Source of the DNA: Flavobacterium sp.
GTDB taxonomy: Bacteria; Bacteroidota; Bacteroidia; Flavobacteriales; Flavobacteriaceae
Assembly: GCA_016718345.1 (NCBI GenBank)
Contig: JADKDN010000001.1
Location: forward strand, 195,001 to 259,000
Reading direction: 5' to 3'
DNA: 64,000 bases
Below the pieces are notes generated by a model, which saw only the letters and a program-made list of their open reading frames with translations, did not search any database and had not been told where the DNA came from. The number at the start of each line of letters is the position of its first letter. The stretch's first letter is position 1. A program made the position numbers and the translations under genes. This document shows positions 32,333 to 42,218 of the stretch, one piece after another.

Positions 32333-33368
32333 TTGAAACTATTCTTTCATAAACTTCTTCATTGGGAATATTGGCCTATGGAAGTGGTCTATTTTCCTAT
32401 CTTTTTTTTATGGATGTATTACGCATTGAGAGCCAAATCGATTTTCTTTTTTAATGCATCAAACCCAAGCATTAAAAATGGTGGATTTATTATGGAAAGT
32501 AAAAAAGCCATCTATGATTTAATTCCCCAACAATATTATCCAAAAACAATTTTAATTACAGATGGAGTTCCACTAGAAGTTGTTTTAGAAAGCGTCGATA
32601 AAGAGCAAATTTAAGTATCCTTTAATTGTGAAGCCCGATATAGGATTGAGAGGTTCAGCAGTAAAAAAAATTAATAATTTGGAGGAGTTAAAGACTTATA
32701 ATGACAAAGCAACTTTCGATTATTTGATTCAAGATTTGATTCCATACCCAAATGAAATGGGAATTTTTTATGTGCGTTATCCTAATGAAAAAGAGGGTAA
32801 AATAACTGGAATTGTTGCCAAAGAATTTCTTATCGTTTCAGGTGATGGCATTTCTACCATTGAAGAATTGATAAAGAAAAATCCGCGACATGAAATGCAA
32901 TTAAAGGTATTGCAGAAAGAATATGGAAAACGACTGCAAGAGATTTTATCAAAAGGGGAATTACTCAATTTAGTGCCATATGGCAATCACATTAGAGGAG
33001 CAAAATTTATTGATGGCAGTCATTGGATTTCTGAACAGTTGAACAGAACCATTAACGAAATGTGTACGCAAATCCCAGATTTTTATTTTGGAAGATTAGA
33101 TGTCATGTATAACACAATAGAAGAACTGGAGCGAGGAGAAAATTTTGCTATTGTAGAATTAAATGGTGCTGCTAGTGAACCAACTCATATTTATGACCCG
33201 AAGCATTCTATTTTTTTTGCATGGAAAGAGCTAGCACGGCATATCACGTATATGTATGAAATAAGTATTTTAAATCACAAAAGAGGCGTTCCTTATTTGC
33301 CACATAAAAAAGGAATGCAAGAATATCGTTTGCATATGCAACAAAACAAAAAAATTCTAAATTTTTAA
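32333..33368 (+). CDS. ATP-grasp-fold protein, D-Ala-D-Ala-ligase-like (one frameshift)
   Basis: About 345 residues, with TTG at 32333 taken as start. An N-terminal membrane-associated segment (WPMEVVYFPIFFLWMYYALRA) precedes an ATP-grasp-like region. One extra T near 32612 breaks the frame, which resumes as KYPLIVKPDIGLRGSAVKKI. Then come LIQDLIPYPNEMGIFYVRYP, FLIVSGDGISTIEELI and the likely metal/substrate region FGRLDVMY...FAIVELNGAASEPTHIYD. Homologues are often labelled D-alanine--D-alanine ligase, but the substrate is unknown and it is not the main Ddl. Confidence 0.7.
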
Positions 33369-33437
33369 AGTAACACTGTTTCTCTTGTCCTTCCGAGAGG
33401 GACTCGAGACTGTGCGGTTAAGTGAGATTTCGTAAAT

Positions 33438-33841
33438 ATTAAAAACATAGTGGTTGGTTTTTAGTCAGTTTTATTGGTTCAATTCCTTTAGGTTATTTGA
33501 ATGTAATTGGTTTTCAAATCTATGAAAAATGGGGATTTTGCAACCAGTATTTTTATTTACTTGGTGTAATTGTTGTCGACGGTTGGAATTTGTATTTATT
33601 AAACGGCAATTATATTGAAGTTTCAAAATCAAGAAAATATTTTTACGTTTTAGGAACTATTCTCGGAACTTTTTTCGGCATGTTGACACTAATCCTTTCA
33701 CTTAGTTATTTTGCATCCAATATTGTTTTTGTCTCCAGATACTTAACCAAGATGATAATTCCCATCGTTTTTTTAGCATTGGGATTTTTCCAATTCTTTA
33801 AGTTTTATAAAAAACAACTAATTTCATCTTCTAACTTTTAG
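33438..33841 (+). CDS. Small LysE-like integral membrane protein (broken N-terminus)
   Basis: Hydrophobic protein whose N-terminal helix FLVSFIGSIPLGYLNVIGF resembles LysE/RhtB exporters. One T is missing near 33462, so the natural start (around an ATT at 33438 or GTG at 33450) is out of frame with the rest; a TTG at 33497 is the first in-frame start. Further helices: YFYLLGVIVVDGWNLYLL, FYVLGTILGTFFGMLTLIL and TKMIIPIVFLALGFFQFF. The family assignment is tentative. Confidence 0.5.
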
Positions 33842-33869
33842 TATCTTTACAAAATTAAGAACATAAGAA

Positions 33870-34547
33870 ATGAAGAACATAATTATCACCGGAACATCAA
33901 GAGGAATTGGAAATGAGTTAGCGCTACAATTTGCTCAAGCTGGTCATCAAGTTTTAGCATTATCAAGAACTATTGCTCCAAATTTATTGGGTAAGCAAAA
34001 CATAACCTGTCTTTCGGTTGATTTATCAAATGAAGATGATTTGATACAAGTAACAAATTTTCTATCTTCTACTTGGGCAACTGTGGATGCAATAGTTCAT
34101 AACGCTGGGAGTTTATTATTAAAACCATTTTCAGAAACTACACCTCAAGAATTTGAAAACATTTATAAAGTCAATGTTTTTGGTGTTGCCAATCTTACTC
34201 GTGTTTGCTTACCCTACCTTCAGAGAGGAAGTCATGTAGTTACAATAAGTTCAATGGGAGGGATTCAAGGCAGTATGAAATTTGCAGGACTTTCAGCCTA
34301 CAGTTCTAGCAAAGGAGCAGTAATAACCTTATCAGAATTATTGGCTGAAGAATATAAAGAACAAGGAATTTCTTTCAATGTTTTAGCGTTGGGTTCTGTT
34401 CAAACTGAAATGTTGGCAGAAGCTTTTCCAGATTACAAAGCTCCGCTAACCGCCAGTGAAATGGCAAACTATATTTTTGATTTTACCTTAACAGGTCACA
34501 AATATTATAATGGTAAAGTATTGCAAGTTTCTTCAACAACGCCCTAA
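33870..34547 (+). CDS. Short-chain dehydrogenase/reductase
   Basis: NAD(P)-dependent oxidoreductase of the SDR superfamily, 225 residues, intact. The nucleotide-binding motif TGTSRGIG is at residues 6-13, NAG at about residue 88, and the catalytic YSSSK (Tyr-x-x-x-Lys) follows the Ser of ISSMGG. The second basic residue after the TG motif (LSRT) suggests an NADPH preference. The substrate is unknown. It sits 8 bp upstream of the SprT-like gene. Confidence 0.9.
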   Translation: MKNIIITGTSRGIGNELALQFAQAGHQVLALSRTIAPNLLGKQNITCLSVDLSNEDDLIQVTNFLSSTWATVDAIVHNAGSLLLKPFSETTPQEFENIYKVNVFGVANLTRVCLPYLQRGSHVVTISSMGGIQGSMKFAGLSAYSSSKGAVITLSELLAEEYKEQGISFNVLALGSVQTEMLAEAFPDYKAPLTASEMANYIFDFTLTGHKYYNGKVLQVSSTTP

Positions 34548-34555
34548 ATAGCTAT

Positions 34556-35155
34556 ATGAGCGAAACCCTTGCTAAATATTTGCCTGAACATGCTGTAAAA
34601 CCAGTTTTTGAACTTATTGTTGCCAATGAAGTACATCTAAAAATTGTAAACGAAAGAGTAACTCGTCATGGTGATTATAGAAAAGGCTATTCTGGAAAAC
34701 ACGAAATTACAGTAAATTCCAGTTTAAATAAATACAAGTTTCTGATTACTCTTATTCATGAGATTTCCCATTTAGTAGCTTTTGAAAAATTTGGGCGGAA
34801 TATAAAACCTCATGGTAATGAATGGAAGTTTACGTTTCAGCGATTAATGGTTCCGTTTATTCGTCCAGAGATATTTCCGAATCAATTATTGCCTTTATTA
34901 GCGAGACATTTCAAGAATCCAACTGCGAGTAGTGATGTCGATGCAACTTTATCTTTAGCCTTAAAACAATTTGACCAACAAAATGATAAAAATTATATCT
35001 TTGAGCTCCCTTACGGAAGTCATTTTCGAATTCACAATGGGAAAATTTTTAAGAAAGGAGCACTGAGAACTAAGCGGTATGAATGTGTTGAAATAAGTTC
35101 AGGAAGAATGTATTTATTCAATCCGAATGCAGAAGTTGAATTATTACCAAGTTAA
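34556..35155 (+). CDS. SprT-like zinc metalloprotease-family protein
   Basis: 199 residues, intact. Zinc-binding HEISH is in LITLIHEISHLVAFEKFG with a third ligand candidate in PHGNEW, as in SprT/Spartan-like domains. The C-terminal half has the beta-rich zinc-ribbon-region layout but lacks the four-Cys ribbon seen in E. coli SprT. Function in bacteria is undefined. Tightly spaced between the SDR gene and manC. Confidence 0.85.
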   Translation: MSETLAKYLPEHAVKPVFELIVANEVHLKIVNERVTRHGDYRKGYSGKHEITVNSSLNKYKFLITLIHEISHLVAFEKFGRNIKPHGNEWKFTFQRLMVPFIRPEIFPNQLLPLLARHFKNPTASSDVDATLSLALKQFDQQNDKNYIFELPYGSHFRIHNGKIFKKGALRTKRYECVEISSGRMYLFNPNAEVELLPS

Positions 35156-35164
35156 AATATAAAT

Positions 35165-36223
35165 ATGAATAAGAATTATTATGCCGTTTTAATGGCAGGA
35201 GGAGTAGGGTCAAGATTTTGGCCAGTGAGTACAACAGAATTTCCAAAACAATTTCATGATATGTTGGGTTCTGGTCACACGCTGATACAAAAAACGTTCA
35301 GTAGATTGTCTCAATTGATTCCCGTTGAAAATATTCTTATTTTAACTAATGAAAAATACAATAATCTTGTTTTAGAGCAATTGCCAATGGTTAAGCAAGA
35401 ACAAGTTTTGTTGGAACCCGCGATGCGCAATACGGCTCCTTGTATTTTATATGCGTCTTTGAAAATAAAAAAACAAAATCCTGATGCAGTTATGGTCGTT
35501 GCGCCAAGCGATCATTGGATTGAAGATGAGAAAGCATTTACGGATAACCTGCAACACTGCTTTGATTTTTCTGCTAAAGAAAATGCCCTCATGACTTTAG
35601 GGATTCAACCTACATTTCCTAATACCGGTTTTGGCTACATAGAATTTGACAAATCGGATTTGAATGCTATTAAAAAAGTAAATCAATTTAGAGAAAAACC
35701 AGATTATGAAACGGCAAAGGCGTTTTTAGAAAGTGGTAATTTTCTATGGAATGGTGGAATCTTCATTTGGAGCGTAAAAAGTATCACTGAGGCTTTTGAA
35801 AAATTTCAACCACAAATGAATGCTCTATTTTTAGAGGGTTGGGGAAGTTATAACACCGATGCTGAGAAAGCGTTTATAGAAAGAAATTATGCAGCTGCAG
35901 AGAATGTCTCTATTGATTATGCTGTGATGGAAAATGCCAAAAACGTATATGTTCTTCCAGCAACTTTCGATTGGAATGATTTAGGCACTTGGGGGTCATT
36001 ACACGAAAAATTAGATAAGGATGAAAACAATAATGCAGTAGTAAATGCTTCGGTTTTATTGAATAATTCCTCAAGCAATATCATTAGTACTTCGAAAGAT
36101 AAAATAGTGGTTATTGATGGACTAGAAGATTTTATTATTGTAGATAAAGACAACGTATTATTAATTTATCCCAAAAGTAAAGAACAAGAAATTAAAGGAA
36201 TTGTAAGTCAATTAAAAAAATAG
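35165..36223 (+). CDS. manC: Mannose-1-phosphate guanylyltransferase
   Basis: Makes GDP-mannose from mannose-1-phosphate and GTP for glycans and O-antigen. It is intact at 352 residues. Nucleotidyltransferase signature MAGGVGSRFWPVSTTEFPKQF is at the N-terminus. LLEPAMRNTAPCI, VVAPSDHWI, the FREKPD motif and NGGIFIWS follow, then DYAVMENA and FDWNDLGTWGSL. It lacks the C-terminal isomerase domain, so it is a monofunctional GMP. Last gene of the run before the convergent leu genes. Confidence 0.94.
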   Translation: MNKNYYAVLMAGGVGSRFWPVSTTEFPKQFHDMLGSGHTLIQKTFSRLSQLIPVENILILTNEKYNNLVLEQLPMVKQEQVLLEPAMRNTAPCILYASLKIKKQNPDAVMVVAPSDHWIEDEKAFTDNLQHCFDFSAKENALMTLGIQPTFPNTGFGYIEFDKSDLNAIKKVNQFREKPDYETAKAFLESGNFLWNGGIFIWSVKSITEAFEKFQPQMNALFLEGWGSYNTDAEKAFIERNYAAAENVSIDYAVMENAKNVYVLPATFDWNDLGTWGSLHEKLDKDENNNAVVNASVLLNNSSSNIISTSKDKIVVIDGLEDFIIVDKDNVLLIYPKSKEQEIKGIVSQLKK

Positions 36224-36236
36224 CTTGATGTAAGCA

Positions 36237-36280
36237 TAAAAAAAGCCCCAAATAATTTTAAAACTATTTGGGGCTTTTTG
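36237..36280. terminator. Bidirectional terminator between manC and leuB
   Basis: Stem AAAAAGCCCCAAATA / TATTTGGGGCTTTTT with a 10-base loop, flanked by A and T runs between convergent genes. Confidence 0.92.
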
Positions 36281-36292
36281 AATTTTGCTTAT

Positions 36293-37355
36293 TTATAAAT
36301 TAGCAACCAACCAGTCACCAACTTCGCTTGTTTTATAGGATTTTGCTCCCTTAACTGCTAAATCTTCTGTAACCACTCCTTCTTCTAGTGATTTATTAAC
36401 AACGGCTCTAATAGCTTGAGCTTCTTCTTTTAATCCAAAAGCATCTTCAAACATCATCGCTGCTGAAAGTACCGTAGCCAATGGGTTTGCAATGTTTAAT
36501 CCAGTTGCTTGAGGATAAGAACCGTGAATAGGTTCGAACAATGAAGTATGAACTCCAATTGATGCAGACGGCATTAATCCCATGGAACCTGAAATTACAG
36601 AAGCTTCATCTGTTAAAATATCACCAAATAGATTTTCAGTTATTAATACATCATACGAGTTTGGCCATTGTACCAAACGCATGGCTACAGCATCTACAAA
36701 CTCGTAACTTACGGCCACTTCAGGATAGTCTTTTTCCATAGCTTGAACAGTTTCTCTCCATAATCGTGAGGTTTCCAAAACATTGGCTTTATCAACACAA
36801 CATAATTTTTTTAGAACGTGTCATAGCCAATTCAAATCCTTTTTTTGCAAGACGTTGCACTTCTTCTCTTGTGTATACGCAATTGTCAAAAGCGGTATCG
36901 CCATTGTCTTTTCTGCCTTTTTCACCAAAGTAAATCCCTCCCGTAAGTTCTCTTAGAAAAACTAAATCCGTTCCCTCTATTCGCTCTCTTTTTAAAGGAG
37001 AATTATCTATTAATGATGGAAAAGTAAAGGTTGGACGAACATTGGCAAACAAACCTAATTTTTTACGCATTAATAATAATCCTTGTTCAGGTCTTACCGT
37101 TGCTTTTGGGTCATTATCATATTTAGGATGTCCGATAGCCCCAAAAAGAACTGCATCGGCTTTCATACAGATTTCATGAGTTTCGTCAGGATAAGGAACT
37201 CCTACTGCATCAATGGCACAAGCACCAGTTAATGCAGGCATCCAATTAATTTCATGATTGAATTTTTTTGCAATCGCATCAGAAACTTTTACAGCTTCGT
37301 TAATTACTTCTGGTCCAATTCCGTCACCAGCTAAAAGGGCAATAGTATATTTCAT
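36293..37355 (-). CDS. leuB: 3-isopropylmalate dehydrogenase (one frameshift)
   Basis: NAD-dependent oxidative decarboxylation of 3-isopropylmalate in leucine synthesis. Motifs: IALLAGDGIGPEVI at the start, ALFGAIGHPKYD, LRELTGGIYFGEKG, VDKANVLETSRLWR (restored across a missing G near 36799), NLFGDILTDEASVISGSMG and EPIHGSYPQATG. Total about 354 residues. Last gene of the minus-strand leu cluster. Confidence 0.94.
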
Positions 37356-37395
37356 TTCTATTATTTATTTAGTTTTGTTTGTAATTTATTAAATT

Positions 37396-38918
37396 TTAAA
37401 TACTTATAACATTCAGCATTTTTTGAGTCGCTATAATAGCGGCTACGGTTTGGTCGGAGTCTAATCCTCTGGTTTTGAATTCTTTTCCGTTATTAGTCCA
37501 AGTGATAATGGTTTCGCATAATGCATCTGAACTACTTCCTGGCGGAATTCGCACAGCATAATCTACTAGTTTTGGTAATGCCATTTTTTTGCTTTTGTAA
37601 ATTTTTGACAAAGCGTTCATAAAAGCATCAAACTGACCATCACCTTGTGCATTTTCTTCGTGAATTTCACCGTCAATTTTTAAACATAAGGTTGTTGAAG
37701 GTCGTAATCCTTTTGAATGTACTAACACATACGATTCCACTACTATTTTTTCCTGATAGGTTTGACTGTCAAGCACATCAGAGATAATGTAAGGCAAATC
37801 TTCTTTGGTAACAGTTTCCTTTTTATCACCCAATTCAATAATTCTTTGGGTCACCAATTTTAAATCTTCTTGATTGAGTTGCAATCCTAATTCTTGAAGA
37901 TTTTTCTCAATATTAGCTTTTCAGATGTTTTTCCTAAAGCATATTTTCTTTTTCTTCCAAAACGTTCTGGAAGTAAATCGTTGAAATATAAATTGTTTTT
38001 GTTATCGCCATCAGCGTGTATTCCTGCTGTTTGTGTAAAAACATTATCCCCAACTATAGGTTTATTAGCAGGAATTCTATAACCAGTAAAAGTCTCAACG
38101 AGCTTACTAACGGAGTATAAAGACGATTCTTTTACATTAATTTTAACTTCTGGCAAAAAATCATTTATTACCGCCACAGTACTTTCAAGCGGAGCATTAC
38201 CAGCACGTTCTCCCATTCCGTTCACCGTGACGTGCAATCCTTTAACACCAGCTTTTAGTGCCTCTAAGACGTTTGCAACACTCAAATCATAGTCGTTGTG
38301 TGCGTGAAAGTCAAAGTGTATATTTGGGTATTTTGCTGTGATTTTGGAAATAAATTCGAATGTTTGACTAGGAATAAGAACTCCTAATGTGTCTGGCAAT
38401 AAAATTCTTTTAACAGGTTGAGTTACTAAAAAATCCAAATATTGAAAAACATAATCTGGAGAATTTCGCATTCCATTGCTCCAATCTTCAAGATAAACAT
38501 TAGTCTCGATACCATTTTTTTTGGCAAGAGCAATGATTTGTGCAATTTCATCAAAATGTTGTTTAGGGGTCTTTTTTAATTGATGTGTTAGATGATTAAG
38601 AGAACCTTTGGTCAATAAGTTTTGAACTTTAGCTCCTGCTTTTTTCATCCATTCAATAGAGATGCCACCATCCACAAAAGAAAGGACTTCAATTCTATCT
38701 TCATATCCTTTTTCTTGAGCCCAGCTTGTAATTCCTTTTACAGCCTGAAATTCACCTTCACTGACCCTAGCAGACGCAATCTCAATTCTATCACTTTTTA
38801 ATTCTTCCAGCAACAATTGCGCAATGGTTAACTTTTCTGCAGCAGAAAAGGATACTCCCGATGTTTGCTCTCCATCTCGAAGTGTCGTATCCATTATTTC
38901 AATTTTCCTCTTTTCCAT
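37396..38918 (-). CDS. Alpha-isopropylmalate synthase/homocitrate-synthase-family enzyme with regulatory domain (one frameshift)
   Basis: HMGL-like acyl-CoA condensing enzyme. The catalytic domain opens MDTTLRDGEQTSGVSFS and includes HAHNDYDLSVANVLEALKAG, NGMGERAGNAPLE (metal site HxH) and TQTAGIHADGD. Near 37922 one G is lost; restored it reads GKTSGKANIEKNLQELG, entering a C-terminal LeuA-dimer regulatory domain (VESYVLVHSKGLRPSTTLCL, DAFMNAL). About 507 residues. It could be 2-isopropylmalate synthase or citramalate synthase; its position among leuBCD favours leucine/isoleucine synthesis. No gene symbol is assigned because paralogues may exist elsewhere. Confidence 0.85.
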
Positions 38919-38959
38919 AGCGATGACCTATATAGGTTTTTATATAATTTTTAGAATAT

Positions 38960-39469
38960 TTAACTGTCTACTTTTATTTGGAATAAACTCAAGGTAATTC
39001 CCTCATAATGTTTCGGTAAATTGGTGAAATCTGGTGTAATAATTCCTATGAAATCAAAACCACATTGTTGATAATAGTCAATTAACGACATGTTATCACC
39101 CCAAGTATCCATTCTTAAATACTCTAATCTATTTTCTTTGGCAAAGGCAATACCCCACTCTGCTATTTTCTTGACAAAATGTTGTCCTCTATATTTCGGA
39201 TTCGTTACTATCCTATGAAAATAGACTGCTTTGTCATTATTTTTTTCTTTCCAGATGCTTTCGTCTTCAAAAGTAATTGCAAAGACACAGGCAATTTCAT
39301 TGTCTACAAGAATTTTCCATTGACGACTTTCAGCAACTTCTTTTTCAATTAAACTTCTTTCAAAACCTTTCCAATGTTTATTGAATTTTTCTTTTTGAAA
39401 AGCTACAGCCCAATCATAAAATTTAAAAATAGCATCAATATCTTCGATTGTACTCAGTTTAAAATCCAT
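38960..39469 (-). CDS. GNAT family N-acetyltransferase
   Basis: 169 residues, intact. The acetyl-CoA motif region reads HRIVTNPKYRGQHFVKKIAEW, followed by EYLRMDTWGDNMSLIDYYQQCGF. Substrate unknown. It is inserted inside the leu cluster, between leuD and the leuA-like gene, on the same strand. A hairpin separates it from leuD. Confidence 0.9.
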   Translation of the reverse strand: MDFKLSTIEDIDAIFKFYDWAVAFQKEKFNKHWKGFERSLIEKEVAESRQWKILVDNEIACVFAITFEDESIWKEKNNDKAVYFHRIVTNPKYRGQHFVKKIAEWGIAFAKENRLEYLRMDTWGDNMSLIDYYQQCGFDFIGIITPDFTNLPKHYEGITLSLFQIKVDS

Positions 39470-39491
39470 TTTGACAACTACTTTTAATTAA

Positions 39492-39531
39492 AGTAATCCT
39501 GTATCATTTTGTAAAAGATACAGGATTATTC
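39492..39531 (-). terminator. Hairpin between leuD and the GNAT gene
   Basis: An 11-bp perfect stem (AATCCTGTATC / GATACAGGATT) lies downstream of leuD on the minus strand with only a weak T-tract. It may be a terminator, attenuating read-through to the downstream genes, or an mRNA stabiliser. Confidence 0.6.
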
Positions 39532-39560
39532 ACTTCAAATATTTGAACTTTGTATTAAAA

Positions 39561-40157
39561 TTATATCAATTGTTTGTCAGCAAATGTTATGATTTCTTCT
39601 TTAATATTTTGCAAGTAATCGATATCATCAAAGCCATTAATCATGTTGCTTTTTTTATAGCCAGAGATGTCAAAGGATTCTTTTTCGCCAGTTGCTAAAA
39701 GGGTTATTGTTTGTTCTGGTAAATTGATTTCAAGCTCTGTTTTTGGATTTGATTCTATTGCTTTGAAAATTTTGTCTGCAAATTCAGCGCTAACTTGAAC
39801 TGGTAAAACACCAATGTTCAAACAATTATTTCTGAAAATATCTGCAAAAAAACTTGAAACTACAGCTCTAAAACCATAGTCGTAAACTGCCCAAGCAGCA
39901 TGCTCTCTAGAAGAACCTGAACCAAAGTTTTTACCGCCAACTAGAATTTTACCGCTATAGGTTGGATTGTTTAAAACAAAATCCGATTTCGGTGAACCAT
40001 CATTATTGTATCTCCAATCACGGAAAAGGTTGTCTCCAAAACCTACTCTTTCAGTAGCTTTAAGGAAACGAGCAGGAATGATTTGATCTGTATCAACATT
40101 CTCTATAGAAAGAGGAACTGCTGTACTTGTAAGTATATTGAATTTATCGTATGCCAT
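39561..40157 (-). CDS. leuD: 3-isopropylmalate dehydratase small subunit
   Basis: Small (swivelling) subunit of isopropylmalate isomerase, 198 residues. Typical motifs: NVDTDQIIPARFLK at the N-terminus and GKNFGSGSSREHAAWA with the substrate-binding GSSRE. FADIFRNNCLNIGVLPV follows. Lies 35 bp downstream of leuC. Confidence 0.96.
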   Translation of the reverse strand: MAYDKFNILTSTAVPLSIENVDTDQIIPARFLKATERVGFGDNLFRDWRYNNDGSPKSDFVLNNPTYSGKILVGGKNFGSGSSREHAAWAVYDYGFRAVVSSFFADIFRNNCLNIGVLPVQVSAEFADKIFKAIESNPKTELEINLPEQTITLLATGEKESFDISGYKKSNMINGFDDIDYLQNIKEEIITFADKQLI

Positions 40158-40192
40158 TGTTGTTCTATTTTATTGGGTTGAATAATCTCCCT

Positions 40193-41593
40193 TTAGTTCG
40201 TAATTAAATCTCTTGGGTCTGTTAAAACTCCCGTAACCGCTGCTGCAGCTGCCATAAAAGGACTTGCTAACAAGGTTCTTGAGCCAGGTCCTTGACGTCC
40301 TTCAAAATTTCTGTTAGAAGTACTTACGGCATATTTTCCTGCAGGAACTTTATCATCATTCATTGCTAAACAAGCCGAACATCCTGGTTGACGTAAAACA
40401 AATCCCGCTTCAGTTAAAATATCAAGAATTCCTTCTTCTTTAATTTGAGCTTCAACAACATGCGACCCAGGTACTAGCCAAGCCGTAACATTATCAGCTT
40501 TTTTTCTCCCTTTTACAATCGAGGCAAATGCTCTAAAGTCTTCAATACGACCGTTGGTACAACTTCCCAAGAAAACATAATCGATTGGTTTTCCAATCAT
40601 GGCTTCTCCTTGGTGGAATCCCATATAGCCAAGTGATTTTTCATAGGTTTCTTCTCCTTCAGCAACTTCTTTAGCATTAGGGATGCTTTTAGAAATTCCT
40701 AATCCCATTCCAGGATTAGTTCCGTAGGTAATCATTGGTTCTATATCTGATGCATTAAAAGTGATTTCTTCATCAAATTTTGCATCAGCATCTGTTTTTA
40801 AGGTTTTCCAATAAGCAACTGCTTTATCCCATGCTTCTCCTTTTGGAGCATACAAACGACCTTTTAGATATTCAAAAGTGGTCTCATCTGGAGCAATCAT
40901 TCCTCCACGAGCACCCATTTCAATACTCAAATTACAAACGGTCATTCGACCTTCCATTGTCATGTTTTCAAAAACATCACCAGCATATTCTACAAAATAA
41001 CCAGTAGCACCAGAGGTTGATAACTTTGAAATGATATATAAAGCAACGTCTTTTGGAGTAACTCCCAATTGAAGTTTTCCGTTAACGTTGATTCGCATTT
41101 TTTTCGGTTTTGGCTGCATGATGCATTGCGTTGACAATACCATTTCAACTTCAGAAGTACCAATACCAAAAGCGATAGCTCCAAAAGCACCGTGAGTTGA
41201 AGTATGTGAATCTCCACAAACAATAGTAGCTCCGGGTAAAGTAATTCCATTTTCAGGACCTACAACGTGCACTATACCATTTTTTTGATTTCCTAATCCC
41301 CAGTGACTGATTCCGTATTCTTTAGAATTTTCTTCCAATGCTTTTAGCTGATTAGCCGATAAAGCATCTTGTACGGGCAAATGTTGATTTATGGTTGGCG
41401 TATTGTGATCGGCAGTTGCAAAAGTACGTTCAGGATATAAAACAGAAATCCCCCTTGTTTTTAAACCTAAAAATGCAACAGGACTAGTAACTTCATGAAT
41501 GAAATGGCGGTCAATAAAAAACACGTCTGGTCCGTCTTCAATTTTTCGCACTACATGCGAATCCCATACTTTGTCAAATAATGTTTTACTCAT
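40193..41593 (-). CDS. leuC: 3-isopropylmalate dehydratase large subunit
   Basis: Aconitase-family [4Fe-4S] enzyme that isomerises 2- to 3-isopropylmalate with LeuD. It is intact at 466 residues. Motifs: FIDRHFIHEVTSPVAF, VCGDSHTSTHGAFGAIAFGI (first cluster Cys), VFLGSCTNGRIEDFRAFA and PGCSACLAMNDDKVPAG (the two remaining cluster Cys), STSNRNFEGRQG at the active site. First gene of the minus-strand leu cluster. Confidence 0.97.
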   Translation of the reverse strand: MSKTLFDKVWDSHVVRKIEDGPDVFFIDRHFIHEVTSPVAFLGLKTRGISVLYPERTFATADHNTPTINQHLPVQDALSANQLKALEENSKEYGISHWGLGNQKNGIVHVVGPENGITLPGATIVCGDSHTSTHGAFGAIAFGIGTSEVEMVLSTQCIMQPKPKKMRINVNGKLQLGVTPKDVALYIISKLSTSGATGYFVEYAGDVFENMTMEGRMTVCNLSIEMGARGGMIAPDETTFEYLKGRLYAPKGEAWDKAVAYWKTLKTDADAKFDEEITFNASDIEPMITYGTNPGMGLGISKSIPNAKEVAEGEETYEKSLGYMGFHQGEAMIGKPIDYVFLGSCTNGRIEDFRAFASIVKGRKKADNVTAWLVPGSHVVEAQIKEEGILDILTEAGFVLRQPGCSACLAMNDDKVPAGKYAVSTSNRNFEGRQGPGSRTLLASPFMAAAAAVTGVLTDPRDLITN

Positions 41594-42218
41594 TTTAAAT
41601 ATTTTTAGTGTATTTTAGTGTAAATCAGGGTTGTTATCCCTCAAATCATAACAATGTTGGCAAATTTAAAAAAAGAAATAGAGTTTTCAATCCTAATTTA
41701 TTCTATTTATACGATAACCAAATTCTTTTTCTGCTACTCTGAATAATTTATGGCTGTAATTGCTATTTAGGTTTTTATTTTTAATTCTTGATTTTTTTCA
41801 ATAAAAAGAGCTTTTTAATTTAAAATACACTGATATGAATAAATGTTAATTCATTGTTTTTTTTACAATCAACAATCAATTTGTTTTAAGATTATACAAC
41901 AAAAAAGAGGAAACGAATGAAAAAAAGTAATCATTGAGATAAAATATTTTTTTTATTTTTTAATTAATAACCAGTTTGTTTTTAAATTTAGTTGATTTTT
42001 GGTCTAAAAAATTAGAGTTCATTTTAATTCAATACTACGATATCCAAAAAATAAGAACAATTTTATTTTTATGCATAAAGGTGTTTTTAGATTGAATAGA
42101 AATTATTTTGATTCTTTTTTTGTTGATAACTTCCAAAAGAGTTTAGATGAAAAAAATCTAAATTTGAAGTTCAATTTTTGTGATTTTTAAATTGCAAAAA
42201 CACTTTCTAAATTCAATT
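41594..42218. other. Long AT-rich intergenic region between divergent leuC and dnaE
   Basis: Six hundred bases dominated by A/T tracts with no credible ORF or RNA. The only elements I can point to are: a short GGGTTGTTATCCC hairpin near 41629; an inverted repeat TTTAGAT/ATCTAAA at 42142-42162; and a -7-like box TAAATTTG at 42159-42166, about 50 bp before the chosen dnaE start. It must hold the leuC promoter, but I could not define it. Confidence 0.5.

Noticed and set aside
42180..42218. Upstream GTG start for dnaE
   Set aside because: Would place 13 residues before the exonuclease motif; MYLIFDTETTG is the natural N-terminus.
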